Translations under genes and position numbers: made by a program
Shown: one piece after another, positions 1 to 8,820 of the stretch
Numbering within the stretch: the stretch's first letter is position 1
Layout of the letters: every line of letters starts with the position of its first letter
Source: Streptomyces sp. NBRC 110611
GTDB lineage: Bacteria > Actinomycetota > Actinomycetes > Streptomycetales > Streptomycetaceae
Direction of reading: 5' to 3'
NCBI RefSeq assembly: GCF_001590865.1
Contig: NZ_BBUY01000004.1
Location: forward strand, 425,759 to 485,678
DNA: 59,920 bases
The notes under the pieces: model-generated
Told to the model about the DNA's origin: nothing
Database searches by the model: none
What the model saw: only the letters and a program-made list of their open reading frames with translations

Positions 1-14
1 ATCCCCGGGAGGGG

Positions 15-46
15 CCGCTCCGCAGGACGTCAGTCCGGAGGAGCGG
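15..46 (-). terminator. Candidate terminator hairpin after the M20 peptidase gene
   Basis: Outer arms CCGCTCC and GGAGCGG, inner arms GGAC and GTCC, and a 4-base loop form a stable hairpin about 80 bases past the stop of the leftward gene. There is no T-run, as is usual for Streptomyces. Bases 47-128 hold nothing else that I can see. Confidence 0.4.
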
Positions 47-128
47 ACCCGCGCCCGACCAACCCACGCCCGCCGCAGGCGCAACGGCGAAACGGAGGTA
101 CGGCGGGAAACCCGACAAACGGAGGGGC

Positions 129-1484
129 CTAAAGACCCGCAAACCTCCGGAGGAACACCGCTTCGGCGAGCGACAGCCGCTCCAGCTCCCGCGGTGAGAC
201 GCTCTCGTTGACCGCGTGGATCTGGGCCTCCGGCTCGCTCAGGCCGATCAGCAGGATCTCCGCGTCCGGGTAGAGCCCGGCCAGCGTGTTGCACAGCGGG
301 ATGGAGCCGCCCATACCGGCCGTCTGCATCTCCTCGCCGTCGTAGGCCTCCTGGAGCGCGGCCGCCATCGACGCGTAGGCCGGGCTGTTGGTGTCCGCGC
401 GGAACGGCTGGCCCTGACCGACCTGCTCGACGGTGACCCGTGCGCCCCACGGAGCGGCGTTCTCCAGATGCGCGGACAGCAGCTTGGTCGCCGCCGCGGC
501 GTCGGTGCCCGGCGGCACCCGCAGGCTCACCAGTGCCCGCGCACCGGCTTGTACGGACGGCGTCGCGCCGATCACCGGCGGGCAGTCGATGCCGATGACG
601 GTGACCGCGGGCCGGGCCCAGACGCGGTCCGCCACCGAGCCGTCGCCGATCAGCCCGACGCCGTCCAGGACCCTTGCGTCCTTCCGGAACTCCTCCTCCG
701 GGTACTGCAGGCCCTCCCAGGTGGCGTCCGCGGCCAGCCCGTTCACGGTCGTCGAACCGTCCGCGGCGCGCAGCGAGTCCAGGATCCGGATCAGCGCCGC
801 CAGTGCGTCCGGGGCCGCGCCGCCGAACTGGCCGGAGTGCAGATTGCCCTCCAGGGTGTCGACCTGGACCCGCACCAGCGTCATTCCGCGCAGGGTCGAG
901 GTCACCGTCGGCAGCCCGGCCCGGAAGTTGCCGGTGTCGCCGATGACGATCGCGTCGGCCGCGAGCAGCTCAGGGTGCGCTTCGGCGTACCGCTCCAGGC
1001 CGCCGGTGCCCTGTTCCTCCGAGCCCTCCACGATCACCTTGACGTTCACCGGTATGCCGCCGTGCTCCTTCAGGGCGCGCAGCGCCGTCAGGTGCATGAT
1101 CAGGCCGCCCTTGCAGTCCGCGGTACCGCGGCCGTACCAGCGGCCGTCGCGCTCGGTCAGCTCGAACGGCGGGGAGTCCCAGGCGGCCTCGTCCAGCGGC
1201 GGCTGCACGTCGTAGTGCGCGTACAGCAGTACCGTCGGGGCACCGGCCGGGCCGGGCAGGAAGCCGTACACCGACTGTGTGCCGTCCGGGGTGTCCAGCA
1301 GGGCCACGTCCTGGAAGCCGTCCGCCCGCAGGGCGTCGACGATCCAGCGGGCGGCCGCCTCGCACTCGCTCCTGGGGAACTGGGCCGGGTCGGCCACCGA
1401 CTTGAAGGCCACCAGCTCGGCCAGCTCGGTCCTGGCGCGGGCCTGCAGTGCGGCGACGGTGTGCGCGAGCGGGCTGTCAGACAT
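129..1484 (-). CDS. M20 family metallo-dipeptidase
   Basis: A 451-residue predicted zinc peptidase of the M20 (ArgE/DapE/CPG2) family, dipeptidase branch, probably cytosolic because no signal peptide is visible. Metal and catalytic signatures occur in the family order: YAHYDVQP with His90 and Asp92, GRGTADCKGG with bridging Asp123, GSEEQGT with the Glu156/157 pair, and a late IHAVNE near residue 427. The open frame runs on for about 2 kb upstream, but only this ATG has an AAGGAG ribosome site (7 bases away) and matches the family N-terminus. It is transcribed alone, divergent from the flavoprotein gene. The substrate cannot be told from sequence. Confidence 0.93.
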   Translation of the reverse strand: MSDSPLAHTVAALQARARTELAELVAFKSVADPAQFPRSECEAAARWIVDALRADGFQDVALLDTPDGTQSVYGFLPGPAGAPTVLLYAHYDVQPPLDEAAWDSPPFELTERDGRWYGRGTADCKGGLIMHLTALRALKEHGGIPVNVKVIVEGSEEQGTGGLERYAEAHPELLAADAIVIGDTGNFRAGLPTVTSTLRGMTLVRVQVDTLEGNLHSGQFGGAAPDALAALIRILDSLRAADGSTTVNGLAADATWEGLQYPEEEFRKDARVLDGVGLIGDGSVADRVWARPAVTVIGIDCPPVIGATPSVQAGARALVSLRVPPGTDAAAATKLLSAHLENAAPWGARVTVEQVGQGQPFRADTNSPAYASMAAALQEAYDGEEMQTAGMGGSIPLCNTLAGLYPDAEILLIGLSEPEAQIHAVNESVSPRELERLSLAEAVFLRRFAGL

Positions 1485-1664
1485 GGAACGCTCCTTGTGG
1501 GCGCGGCGTTGTGACGGTACGGCCGTCCCGCCTCGTGAGCCGGACGGCCGGACGGAGGGCGTGGCTCCCGGCCTCCGAATCTTCCCACAGGCCGTCCGCG
1601 CGGCGGCGGCCCGTAGGATGCGGGCGGTACGCCAAGCCGGTCTCGAACGGGAGCAGAAGCACAG

Positions 1665-2870
1665 GTGAGCAGCGAGCGGGCAACGGAGGACAACCAGCGG
1701 GTGTGGGACGTCGTGGTGGTGGGCGCGGGGCCGGCGGGCGCCTCGGCCGCGCATGCCGCGGCCTGTACGGGGCGTCGGGTACTGCTGCTGGAGAAGGCGG
1801 AGCTGCCCCGCTACAAGACCTGTGGCGGCGGCATCATCGGCCCCTCGCGGGACGCGCTGCCGCCCGGTTTCGAGCTGCCGCTGCGCGACCGGGTGCATGC
1901 CGTGACGTTCTCGCTGAACGGACGGCTCACCCGTACCCGCCGCTCCAGGAGCATGCTCTTCGGGCTGATCAACCGCCCCGAGTTCGACGCCCGGCTGGTC
2001 GAGTCGGCCAAGGACGCGGGCGCCACGGTCCGGACCGGCGTCACGGTCTCCCGGGTGGAGCAGCACGGCACCGAGGTCCCCGACCGGCGCACGGTCGCGG
2101 TCGTCCTGGGCGACGGCGAGGTGGTGCTGGCCCGCGCCGTGGTGGGGGCGGACGGCAGTGCGGGACGGATAGGGGCCCACGTCGGCGTCAAGCTCGACCA
2201 GGTCGACCTCGGGCTGGAGGCGGAGATCCCGGTGCCGCCGCCGGTCGCCGAGGACTGGGCGGGCCGGGTGCTCATCGACTGGGGACCGATCCCCGGCAGC
2301 TACGGCTGGGTCTTCCCCAAGGGGGACACCCTCACCGTCGGCGTCATCTCGGCGCGCGGCGAGGGCGCGGCGACCAAGCGTTATCTGCAGGACTTCATCG
2401 GGCGGCTGGGCCTGGCCGGATTCGAGCCGAGCATCTCGTCCGGGCATCTGACGCGCTGCCGTGCCGATGATTCGCCGCTGTCCCGTGGCCGGGTGCTGGT
2501 GTGCGGCGACGCCGCGGGGCTGCTGGAGCCCTGGACGCGGGAGGGGATCTCCTTCGCACTGCGCTCCGGGCGGCTCGCCGGGGAGTGGGCGGTCCGCGTC
2601 GCGGAGGCGCACGACGCGGTGGACGCCCGACGTCAGGCCCGCCAATACGCCTCCGCCATCAAGGCCGGCCTCGGTGTGGAGATGGGGGTGGGCCGCCGGA
2701 TGCTCAAGGCGTTCTCCCGCCGTCCCGGACTGCTGCACGCCGCGGTGACGACCCTCCGTCCGGCCTGGCGGGCCTTCGCGAAGATCACCAGCGGTACGAC
2801 CACGCTCGCGGAGATCGTGCGCACCAACGCGCTGGCACGGCGGACGCTGGAGACGCTGGACCGGGCCTGA
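1665..2870 (+). CDS. Geranylgeranyl reductase family FAD-dependent oxidoreductase
   Basis: A 401-residue flavoprotein. The Rossmann signature GAGPAGA lies at residues 20-26, the conserved KTCGGG segment of the geranylgeranyl-reductase family at about 51-56, and the second FAD motif CGDAAGLLEPW near residue 280. This family reduces isoprenoid double bonds, for example in menaquinone or lipid tails. Actinobacterial members often sit apart from known pathways, and the substrate here is unknown. The GTG start follows the FAD-fold N-terminus and keeps the first beta strand intact. It stands alone, with a convergent neighbour 23 bases downstream. Confidence 0.9.
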   Translation: MSSERATEDNQRVWDVVVVGAGPAGASAAHAAACTGRRVLLLEKAELPRYKTCGGGIIGPSRDALPPGFELPLRDRVHAVTFSLNGRLTRTRRSRSMLFGLINRPEFDARLVESAKDAGATVRTGVTVSRVEQHGTEVPDRRTVAVVLGDGEVVLARAVVGADGSAGRIGAHVGVKLDQVDLGLEAEIPVPPPVAEDWAGRVLIDWGPIPGSYGWVFPKGDTLTVGVISARGEGAATKRYLQDFIGRLGLAGFEPSISSGHLTRCRADDSPLSRGRVLVCGDAAGLLEPWTREGISFALRSGRLAGEWAVRVAEAHDAVDARRQARQYASAIKAGLGVEMGVGRRMLKAFSRRPGLLHAAVTTLRPAWRAFAKITSGTTTLAEIVRTNALARRTLETLDRA

Positions 2871-2893
2871 GCCCGGCGCCGGGGGCCGGTGGC

Positions 2894-3661
2894 CTACACG
2901 CCTCCGCGCTCCCGCCACAGCTGGGCCAGTGTCCCGTCGCCGGTGACCGTGATCGCGTCCAAGGGGAGGCGGTTCCACAGGGCGAGGTAGAGCTCCTCGG
3001 CCGGGCCTTCGAAGGTGCAGTCGGCCGGCTTGCCGGCTTCCGCCGCGGAAGCGTTGCCGCCGGTGCCGGTGCGGACCGCGTGCGGTGGGGCGGGGGAGAG
3101 GTGGACGGTCCACTCCGCGCCGGGGGCGTCCGTCGCCCGCACCCGGAGCGTCCGGGGAACGTCCGTGCGCAGGCCGCTGCGGTCGAGGTGGTGAAAGCCC
3201 GTCAGGAGTTCGTCCACGCCGTCGGCGGCGAAGGCGGAGGGGAGTGGGGTGAGCGGGGTGCCGGCCGCCTGCTGGGCGTCCGCGCGGTGTATCGAGGTCT
3301 CGTGTGCCTGTCGGCGTGCCCAGAAGGCCAGCGGGGACGGGCTGGGCCAGAACGACCAGGCCCGCAGGTCCTGCGGGGCGGAGTGCAGCGCCAGGACGAG
3401 GTGGTGATGGCCTTCGCGGAGCCAGCCGGCCAGTTCCTCGTCGGCGAGATCGGGCGCCTCGGCGGAGCGGCTGGGCTGCTGCGCCTCCTGCGTCACGATC
3501 TCCGTCGCCCAGCGGTGGACTCGTCCGACATGGCGGATCAGATCCCGCATCCGCCATTCCGGACAGGCCGGCACGGGGGCGTCCGGCCCCGCCTCCTCGG
3601 CGGCGTCGGCGAGCAGGCCGCCGTCGAGGCGCAGCGTTTCGATGAACTCAGTGATCTCCAT
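2894..3661 (-). CDS. Mycothiol-dependent maleylpyruvate isomerase family protein
   Basis: A 255-residue member of the MDMPI/DinB-like family, actinobacterial metal-dependent enzymes that use mycothiol. The N-terminal four-helix domain contains CPEWRMRDLIRHVGRVHRW, where the His residues would bind metal, and ARRQAHETSIHRADA, the third ligand region. A C-terminal SCP-like domain follows. The start is put at the internal ATG (MEITEF) because family proteins begin there; an upstream in-frame start would add ten residues. The reaction in this host is unknown, since many paralogues exist in Streptomyces. Confidence 0.85.
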   Translation of the reverse strand: MEITEFIETLRLDGGLLADAAEEAGPDAPVPACPEWRMRDLIRHVGRVHRWATEIVTQEAQQPSRSAEAPDLADEELAGWLREGHHHLVLALHSAPQDLRAWSFWPSPSPLAFWARRQAHETSIHRADAQQAAGTPLTPLPSAFAADGVDELLTGFHHLDRSGLRTDVPRTLRVRATDAPGAEWTVHLSPAPPHAVRTGTGGNASAAEAGKPADCTFEGPAEELYLALWNRLPLDAITVTGDGTLAQLWRERGGV

Positions 3662-3817
3662 GCCGTCGAGTGTGCCAGCCGCCACTGACAATCGCCTCTG
3701 CGGTCACGGCCGTTGGCCGTCGCCCGGCATCGTACGCGGTGCGGTCCTCCGCCGGCGTCGCGTCACGTTGCCGGACAGGTGTTTTGTTCAGTGGCGACAC
3801 AAAGTCAGAATAGGGGG

Positions 3818-5038
3818 GTGACCCAGACTCGGACAACCAGGTTGGAGCGAGGCCGCAGCGCCCTCGGCCCCGCACTGGAACTCGTACACACCGGACGTGC
3901 GCCCACCCGCGCCGTCCTGACCTCCGAACTCGGCGTGACCCGTGCGACCGCGGGCGCGGTGGCCGCCGAGCTCGAGTCCCTCGGCCTGATCACCGTCGAC
4001 TCCCGGCCCACCGCCTCGGCCGGCTCCCAGGGGCGCCCCTCCCACCGGCTGTCCGTCGACGCGAACGGGCCCGTGGTGCTCGCCGCACAGATCCACGCCG
4101 ACGGTTTCCGAGTCGCGCTGGTCGGTCTCGGGGGCCGCATCGTCGCCACGAGGAGCGGCTGCGAACCCACCCCCGCCGACCCGGCCGATGCCCTCGCCGA
4201 CGTGGTCGCGGCCGGGTCGGACCTGTTGCGCGAGACCGGACGGCGCTGCCTCGGCGCCGGCCTCGCGGTGCCCTCCGCGGTCGCCGAACCCGACGGGGAG
4301 GCCCTCAACCCGCTGCATCTCGCCTGGCCTTCGGGCGCGCCCGTACGCGCCCTCTTCCTGCGCGCACTCGCCGACGCCGGCATCCCCGGCGTCACCGAGG
4401 CGATCGGTTTCACCGGCAACGATGTCAACCTCATGGCTCTCGCCGAACACCGGCACGGCGCCGGCCGGGGCGCCCGCGATCTGCTCTGCGTGGCCTCCGG
4501 CCACCGGGGCGTCGGCGGGGCGCTGGTGCTCGACGGCAGGCTGCACAGCGGCAGTTCCGGCCTGGCGCTGGAGGTCGGCCATCTGACCGTCCACCCCGAA
4601 GGCGCGCCCTGCCACTGCGGCAGCCGCGGCTGTCTGGACGTCGAGGCCGACCCGTTGGCGTTCCTCGTCGCGGCCGGGCGCGCACCGGGCCCCGAGGGCT
4701 CGCTGCTCCAGCAGGCCGCCGATCTGCTCCGGGACGAAGGCGCCGACCCGGGTGTACGCGCCGCGGCCGACCTGCTCATCGACCGCCTCGGCCTCGGCAT
4801 CGCCGGACTCGTCAATATTCTCAACCCCGACCGGATCATCCTCGGCGGGCTGCACCGCGCCCTGCTGGAGGCCGACCCGGAGCGGCTGCGCGCGGTGGTC
4901 GCCGACCGCAGCCTGTGGGGGCGCAGCGGCGGTGTGCCCATACTGCCGTGCAGCCTCGACCACAACAGCCTGGTCGGCGCCGGAGAGCTGGCCTGGCAGC
5001 CGGTGCTGGACGATCCGTTGGTGGTGCTGGAGCGGTAG
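3818..5038 (+). CDS. ROK family transcriptional regulator
   Basis: A repressor of the NagC/XylR (ROK) type, about 406 residues. An N-terminal winged helix (residues about 20-60, ALTSELGVTRATAGAVAAEL) precedes a sugar-kinase-like domain. The zinc motif CHCGSRGCLDVE near residue 265 is the ROK hallmark. Such proteins sense sugars or sugar phosphates and control uptake or catabolic genes; no sugar operon is adjacent. The start is uncertain: GTG 3818 has almost no leader and may be leaderless, with in-frame GTG codons at 3791 and 3713 as alternatives. Confidence 0.88.
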   Translation: MTQTRTTRLERGRSALGPALELVHTGRAPTRAVLTSELGVTRATAGAVAAELESLGLITVDSRPTASAGSQGRPSHRLSVDANGPVVLAAQIHADGFRVALVGLGGRIVATRSGCEPTPADPADALADVVAAGSDLLRETGRRCLGAGLAVPSAVAEPDGEALNPLHLAWPSGAPVRALFLRALADAGIPGVTEAIGFTGNDVNLMALAEHRHGAGRGARDLLCVASGHRGVGGALVLDGRLHSGSSGLALEVGHLTVHPEGAPCHCGSRGCLDVEADPLAFLVAAGRAPGPEGSLLQQAADLLRDEGADPGVRAAADLLIDRLGLGIAGLVNILNPDRIILGGLHRALLEADPERLRAVVADRSLWGRSGGVPILPCSLDHNSLVGAGELAWQPVLDDPLVVLER

Positions 5039-5060
5039 CCCTGGGTGGCCGATTGGCCTC

Positions 5061-5120
5061 GGAGGCCCTGTGCGCCGGCCGCCCGGCCCTGGAGGCCCTG
5101 TGCGCCGGCCGCCCGGCCTC
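5061..5120. repeat. 30-bp tandem duplication between convergent genes
   Basis: Two adjacent 30-base copies beginning GGAGGCCCTGTGCGCCGGCC differ only at their last two bases, and a degenerate third copy begins directly after. They fill the gap between the convergent ROK and phosphotriesterase genes. Each copy is self-complementary and could act as a bidirectional terminator. Confidence 0.7.
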
Positions 5121-5144
5121 GGAAGCCCGGCGCGGCTGCCTGGC

Positions 5145-6110
5145 CTACGGACGGGAATCCGGCCACACGGCGGCGAACGCCCTCGCCGGATTGGTGGTCA
5201 GAAACCGTGTCACCAGCTCGGCGCCCAGGGTGAGTTCGAGCCGCCGCCGGTGGCCGCGCAGCAGATGAGGCATCCCGGGGCCGCCGTTGACCGACCGGGC
5301 GTCGGCCGTCGTGGTGTCCCCGCCGAGCAGGATCCGGTCCTCGAAGCCCGCTTCGGCGAGCGCGGCCAGCGCGTCGGGCAGCCGCCAGTCGGTCGCGTGA
5401 TGCGCCCGGGAGGGCCCGTCGAAGGCCAGATAGGCGCCTGCCTCGGCGGCCGCCCGGTGTACCACGGGGTCCGGCGAGCGGTTGAGGTGGCCCAGGATCA
5501 CCCGGTCCGGCGGTACCGCCAACTCCCCGCAGAGCAGGCCGAGTACGTCCAGGGCGCCGGTGCCCAGCTCCAGGTGGACGCCGATGACCGCGCCGGTCGC
5601 ACGCTGGGCCTCGGCGGCCGCGGCCATCGTGTGACGGGCGTGCCGGTCCAGGCCGTGGAACCCTCCGGCGACCTTGATCATCCCGGCGTGGGGGCCGGTG
5701 CCGCCGATCCCCTCGGTCAGCTCGGCGACGAACCGCGCGGCGGGATCCGGACGGAGGCGGTCCAGTACCTCCGGCGCGTAGTGCACCGCCTGGTGCAGTC
5801 CGGTGGCGGCGACGATCGCCACCCCCGACTCCCGTGCCAGCCGCGGGAGTTCGGTCGCGCCCCGCCCCATACCGTACGGCGTCCACTGGACGACGGCGGC
5901 GCCGCCGGCCGCGCGGAAGGCGGCCAGCTCGGCCGCCGCGGCCGCGGGGTCGGCCAGCTCCTGGCCCGGCAGCCGGGGGCTGCGGAGGAATAGGTGGTCG
6001 TGTGCGTCGCAGACGCCGAGGGCGGCCGGCGGAATGTCGCCGAGGACCGTGCGGACGGTGGCCACGGCGGGGCGGCCGGTGCGCCCCCGGGCGGAGGCCG
6101 CCGTCACCAC
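5145..6110 (-). CDS. Phosphotriesterase-related amidohydrolase
   Basis: A 321-residue TIM-barrel metallohydrolase of the phosphotriesterase (PTE/PHP-like) family. Visible ligands: CDAHDHLF near residue 34 (His-x-His), MIKVAGG near residue 140 (the lysine carboxylated in the family), GVHLELG near 173, GHLNRS near 202 and GGDTTT near 263 (catalytic Asp). The enzyme hydrolyses lactones or phosphoesters in this family; the true substrate is unknown. The first 7 bases overlap the end of the DUF4865 gene upstream, so the two are probably cotranscribed and functionally paired. Confidence 0.87.
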   Translation of the reverse strand: MVTAASARGRTGRPAVATVRTVLGDIPPAALGVCDAHDHLFLRSPRLPGQELADPAAAAAELAAFRAAGGAAVVQWTPYGMGRGATELPRLARESGVAIVAATGLHQAVHYAPEVLDRLRPDPAARFVAELTEGIGGTGPHAGMIKVAGGFHGLDRHARHTMAAAAEAQRATGAVIGVHLELGTGALDVLGLLCGELAVPPDRVILGHLNRSPDPVVHRAAAEAGAYLAFDGPSRAHHATDWRLPDALAALAEAGFEDRILLGGDTTTADARSVNGGPGMPHLLRGHRRRLELTLGAELVTRFLTTNPARAFAAVWPDSRP

Positions 6111-6691
6111 TGCCGCTCCGTGGCAGTCCGCCCCGCACCGGGGGCGGACAGATGCAGCACCTGGAAGCGGTCGCCCGCGGAGCGCGGCGCGGCACCGTCC
6201 GCCCAGAGGGTGAAGTGGACCAGTTCCCAGCGCCGCGGGTCGAGGCCCAGGGCGGTGGTGTGCACTCCGTCCGCCGTGGCCAGCGCTTCGTGCCCGGCCA
6301 CCGCGTCCGCGACCGCGGTGGCCACGTCGGCGCCCTCGCGGAGGGTCTCGGTCCGCCGGGTGAAGGTGCGGGGCGGCGCCCCGGCGGCCGGTCCGGACCG
6401 GTGGTACAGCCCCTGCCAGTGCTGTACGGCCGGCCGCCCGAAGTCGCGGACCAGACCGCGGAATCCGTCACCGAGAAGGAAGCGGTTCATGGCCGTCGGA
6501 TCGGCCCACAGGTAGAACGGCGCATATTGGTTGACGGGGGAGCCGTCGGTCCCGCGCTCGCGGATTCCGTACGCCTTGAGGCCGAGCCCCTCGAAGTCGT
6601 CCAGCAGGTGGCCCTTGGACCGCACGCGGTGTCGGATGATCCGCATGTCGTAGTCGGCGGGCAGGGTGAGGGCGTACTGCATGGCGTGCAT
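6104..6691 (-). CDS. DUF4865 family protein
   Basis: A 195-residue protein that resembles the DUF4865 family of ferredoxin-like or monooxygenase-like small enzymes. The conserved N-terminus MQYALTLPADYDMRII and the QYAPFYLW segment are recognisable. No catalytic residue can be assigned. The first ATG carries a GGAG site six bases away, which favours it over the ATG three codons later. It lies between a TetR regulator upstream and the phosphotriesterase downstream on one strand. I infer a small TetR-controlled catabolic or detoxification operon. Confidence 0.8.
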   Translation of the reverse strand: MHAMQYALTLPADYDMRIIRHRVRSKGHLLDDFEGLGLKAYGIRERGTDGSPVNQYAPFYLWADPTAMNRFLLGDGFRGLVRDFGRPAVQHWQGLYHRSGPAAGAPPRTFTRRTETLREGADVATAVADAVAGHEALATADGVHTTALGLDPRRWELVHFTLWADGAAPRSAGDRFQVLHLSAPGAGRTATERQW

Positions 6692-6769
6692 GGGGAACTC
6701 CGTAGGGCGGTGACGGGGACGGTGCCGGCGGCGGGGATGGTGGAGGCCGGTCGGCGGTGGTGGCGGCGG

Positions 6770-7456
6770 TCAGTCGGCGGGGGTGGTGGCGGGGCGGTCC
6801 GCGGTCGACTGCGCGGAGAGCAGCGCCAGTACGCCCTGGACGGCCGCGTCGAACGGCGCGGGGTCATCGGCCGCGCGGGCCAGTACGTAGCCGCCCTGGA
6901 CCACGGCCGTGACGGTCGCGGCGGTCGCCGCCGGAGCCAGCTCCCCGGACAGCTCGCCGCCCCGCTGTCCCTCGGTGAGGATGTCGGTGATCCGCCCGCG
7001 CAGCCAGTCGAACATCTCGTCCAGCGGTGCCCGCAGTGCGGCGTTCCGCACCACATCGCGGTCCTGCGTCATCCGCCCGATGGGGCAGCCGCGCAACGCC
7101 TGCCGTTCGCGCAGCAGATAGGCCGCGATCCGGTCGTACGCCGTACCGGGCGTCGCCAGGCACTCCTCGGCGGCGGCCGTCAGCTCCTCCGCGGTGCGCC
7201 GGATCGCCGCCAGGGCGAGGCCGGACTTGCCCGAGAAGTGGTGGTACATGCTGCCCTGGCCGACGCCGGCGCGCTCCAGGATCGCCTTGGGGCTGGTGCC
7301 GACGTAGCCCCGCTCCCACAGGAGTTCCTGGGTGCTCCGCACCAGCCGTTCCCGAGTGCCGAGCGATTCCGGAACGTCCCGCGGTTCCGGGGCGTCGAGT
7401 GGTTCCGGTACGTCGTCGTGCCGTTCATGCCTGCCGGACTTCTCCTCCGTGCTCAT
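6770..7456 (-). CDS. TetR/AcrR family transcriptional regulator
   Basis: A 228-residue regulator. After a charged linker of about 30 residues comes a TetR helix-turn-helix: TRERLVRSTQELLWERGY, then TSPKAILERAGVGQGSMYHHF. The C-terminal half is the LmrA/YxaF-type ligand domain (GCPIGRMTQDRDVV, residues about 110-125). The start is placed at the MSTEEK ATG; upstream codons run into a palindrome that is a likely operator. It probably represses itself and the DUF4865-phosphotriesterase pair downstream. Confidence 0.9.
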   Translation of the reverse strand: MSTEEKSGRHERHDDVPEPLDAPEPRDVPESLGTRERLVRSTQELLWERGYVGTSPKAILERAGVGQGSMYHHFSGKSGLALAAIRRTAEELTAAAEECLATPGTAYDRIAAYLLRERQALRGCPIGRMTQDRDVVRNAALRAPLDEMFDWLRGRITDILTEGQRGGELSGELAPAATAATVTAVVQGGYVLARAADDPAPFDAAVQGVLALLSAQSTADRPATTPAD

Positions 7457-7461
7457 GATCG

Positions 7462-7487
7462 CACTGTACATACCAGTAGTTACAGTG
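7462..7487. promoter_or_regulatory. Inverted repeat, likely TetR operator
   Basis: Perfect 7-base arms CACTGTA and TACAGTG are separated by 12 bases, directly upstream of the TetR start codon. Spacing and AT-richness against the local GC background fit a TetR dimer site overlapping the promoter. Confidence 0.55.
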
Positions 7488-7540
7488 ATCAAGGAGAGTG
7501 GCTGAGGAGGGCGATCAAGGGGAGCGGTCAGGGGGAGCGG

Positions 7541-8038
7541 TCAAGGAGGGGGTGCGCCGGTCGCCCCGACGGCCGCCGTGCGGACGTCCTCCAGCGGCGG
7601 TGGGTCCCAGTGGGTGTGCACCGCGGGAACTCCCCCGGGGGTGGCGGTCAGGGCCGGGAGGGTGAACCACACGGCCTTGCCGGTGCTCTCCGGGCGCACG
7701 CCCCAGCTCTCGCTGAGTGCCGCGATCAACGCCAGGCCGCGGCCGCAGGTCTCCCAGTCGTCGGCGGCCCGCAGCCGTGGCAGCCGCGGATCCTCGTCAT
7801 GCACCGAGACCGTCAACTGGTCGAGCAGCGCGCACAGTTCGACGGTGCAGTACTTGCTGGGGCGGGCGTGCCGGTGCACATTGGCGAGAAGTTCGGTCAC
7901 GCCCAGTGCGGCCGGGTCCACCAGGGCGTCGAGGTGCCAGTGCCGCAGCTGCGCCGAGACGATTCTTCGCACCTGCCCGATGCGAGCCGGAGCGGCCTGG
8001 AGCTCCACCGTGCAGTACCTGCTGGGCTGCCTGATCAC
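7541..8038 (-). CDS. RsbW-like HATPase (anti-sigma type) protein
   Basis: A 165-residue single-domain histidine-kinase-like ATPase. The N-box is DPAALGVTELLANVHRHA (Asn binding Mg-ATP), the G1 box ESWGVR with CGRGLALI serves as the G2 region. Streptomyces carries dozens of such proteins, usually anti-sigma factors or developmental switch proteins. GTG 8038 is chosen because AGGGAG lies eight bases upstream; longer frames to 8125 lack a site. The segment PS-(R/K)-YCTVEL occurs twice, near residues 4 and 62, and is also nearly identical as DNA. Confidence 0.82.
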   Translation of the reverse strand: MIRQPSRYCTVELQAAPARIGQVRRIVSAQLRHWHLDALVDPAALGVTELLANVHRHARPSKYCTVELCALLDQLTVSVHDEDPRLPRLRAADDWETCGRGLALIAALSESWGVRPESTGKAVWFTLPALTATPGGVPAVHTHWDPPPLEDVRTAAVGATGAPPP

Positions 8039-8220
8039 GACCACGACTCCCTGCTGAGGCCGGGCGCCCCTCCGTGCCGGCAGGGGCGAAGATCGGATCC
8101 AGCGATGCCGACGTGCCGCATACACCGCAGTGTCACCGCTGGTGAACCCTCAGTGATACGAGTCCAGGGTCGGCCAGGCGGTGTGCTCCCGCAACCGCAC
8201 CGGCCCGGCGGGGGAAGGCC

Positions 8221-8508
8221 TCAGGCGTGTGGTGGACGCGCCGCCTCGACGGCCTTGAGGAAGAGCTCCGGGGCGCCGAGGGTGAGCGAATAGCGGTGCC
8301 CGTTGAGCGTGGCCATGGCCCGGTCCCGCGCCGCGAACAGCGGCCGGTGGGCCTGCACTGCTTGCAGTGGGGCACTGTCGATCTCCGTGCCGTAGCTGGT
8401 CAGCAGGGCCAGCCGGCCGTCCCTGATGACGACCTGACCGGCGCGGGTCAGGGACCTCAGCCAGCGTTCGATCCGTACGCCGGTCGCGTTGAACTCCGGC
8501 TCCGCCAT
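8221..8508 (-). CDS. Conserved hypothetical protein, 95 residues
   Basis: I do not recognise a named family. The protein starts [20 protein letters not shown] and has a compact alpha/beta pattern with [17 protein letters not shown] in the middle, suggesting a small beta sheet that may bind DNA or a partner. It is divergent from the Cds1-like gene 310 bases away. Coding potential looks good and a GGAGGTAC site precedes the ATG. Confidence 0.65.
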   Translation of the reverse strand: MAEPEFNATGVRIERWLRSLTRAGQVVIRDGRLALLTSYGTEIDSAPLQAVQAHRPLFAARDRAMATLNGHRYSLTLGAPELFLKAVEAARPPHA

Positions 8509-8820
8509 GGCCGGTACCTCCTCGGTGAGACGGGCAGCTGCCCTTCACCGCCCCGTGGCCCCGTCGCCCCTTGTCGGACTCCACCACCCCGTGCGGGACT
8601 CCGCCGCCCCTTGGGGGAAGTGTGCCGTCACCCGTGCCCGATGCACCAGTGCCGTCGGCGTCCGGTGGGGGCGCCGGAGGGCGCAACGAGCGCTCCCCAG
8701 GGCCTCCTTGGGGTCTCCCAAAGTGATGTTTATGCAGGTGAGAAGGGTGCGGAGGGTGGTTATAGTCGGAATCGGCCCGGCGATTCGCACGGGCTTTCCC
8801 ACCACCCGAGGAGAGCACCC

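Noticed and set aside
1485..3557. Long open frame extending the M20 peptidase N-terminus by about 690 residues
   Set aside because: Arg/Pro/Gly-rich shadow of the genes on the other strand; the ATG at 1484 has the ribosome site and the family N-terminus.
3805..6471. 888-codon leftward open frame
   Set aside because: Covers the ROK gene and the phosphotriesterase genes in the wrong frame; composition is antisense GC artefact.
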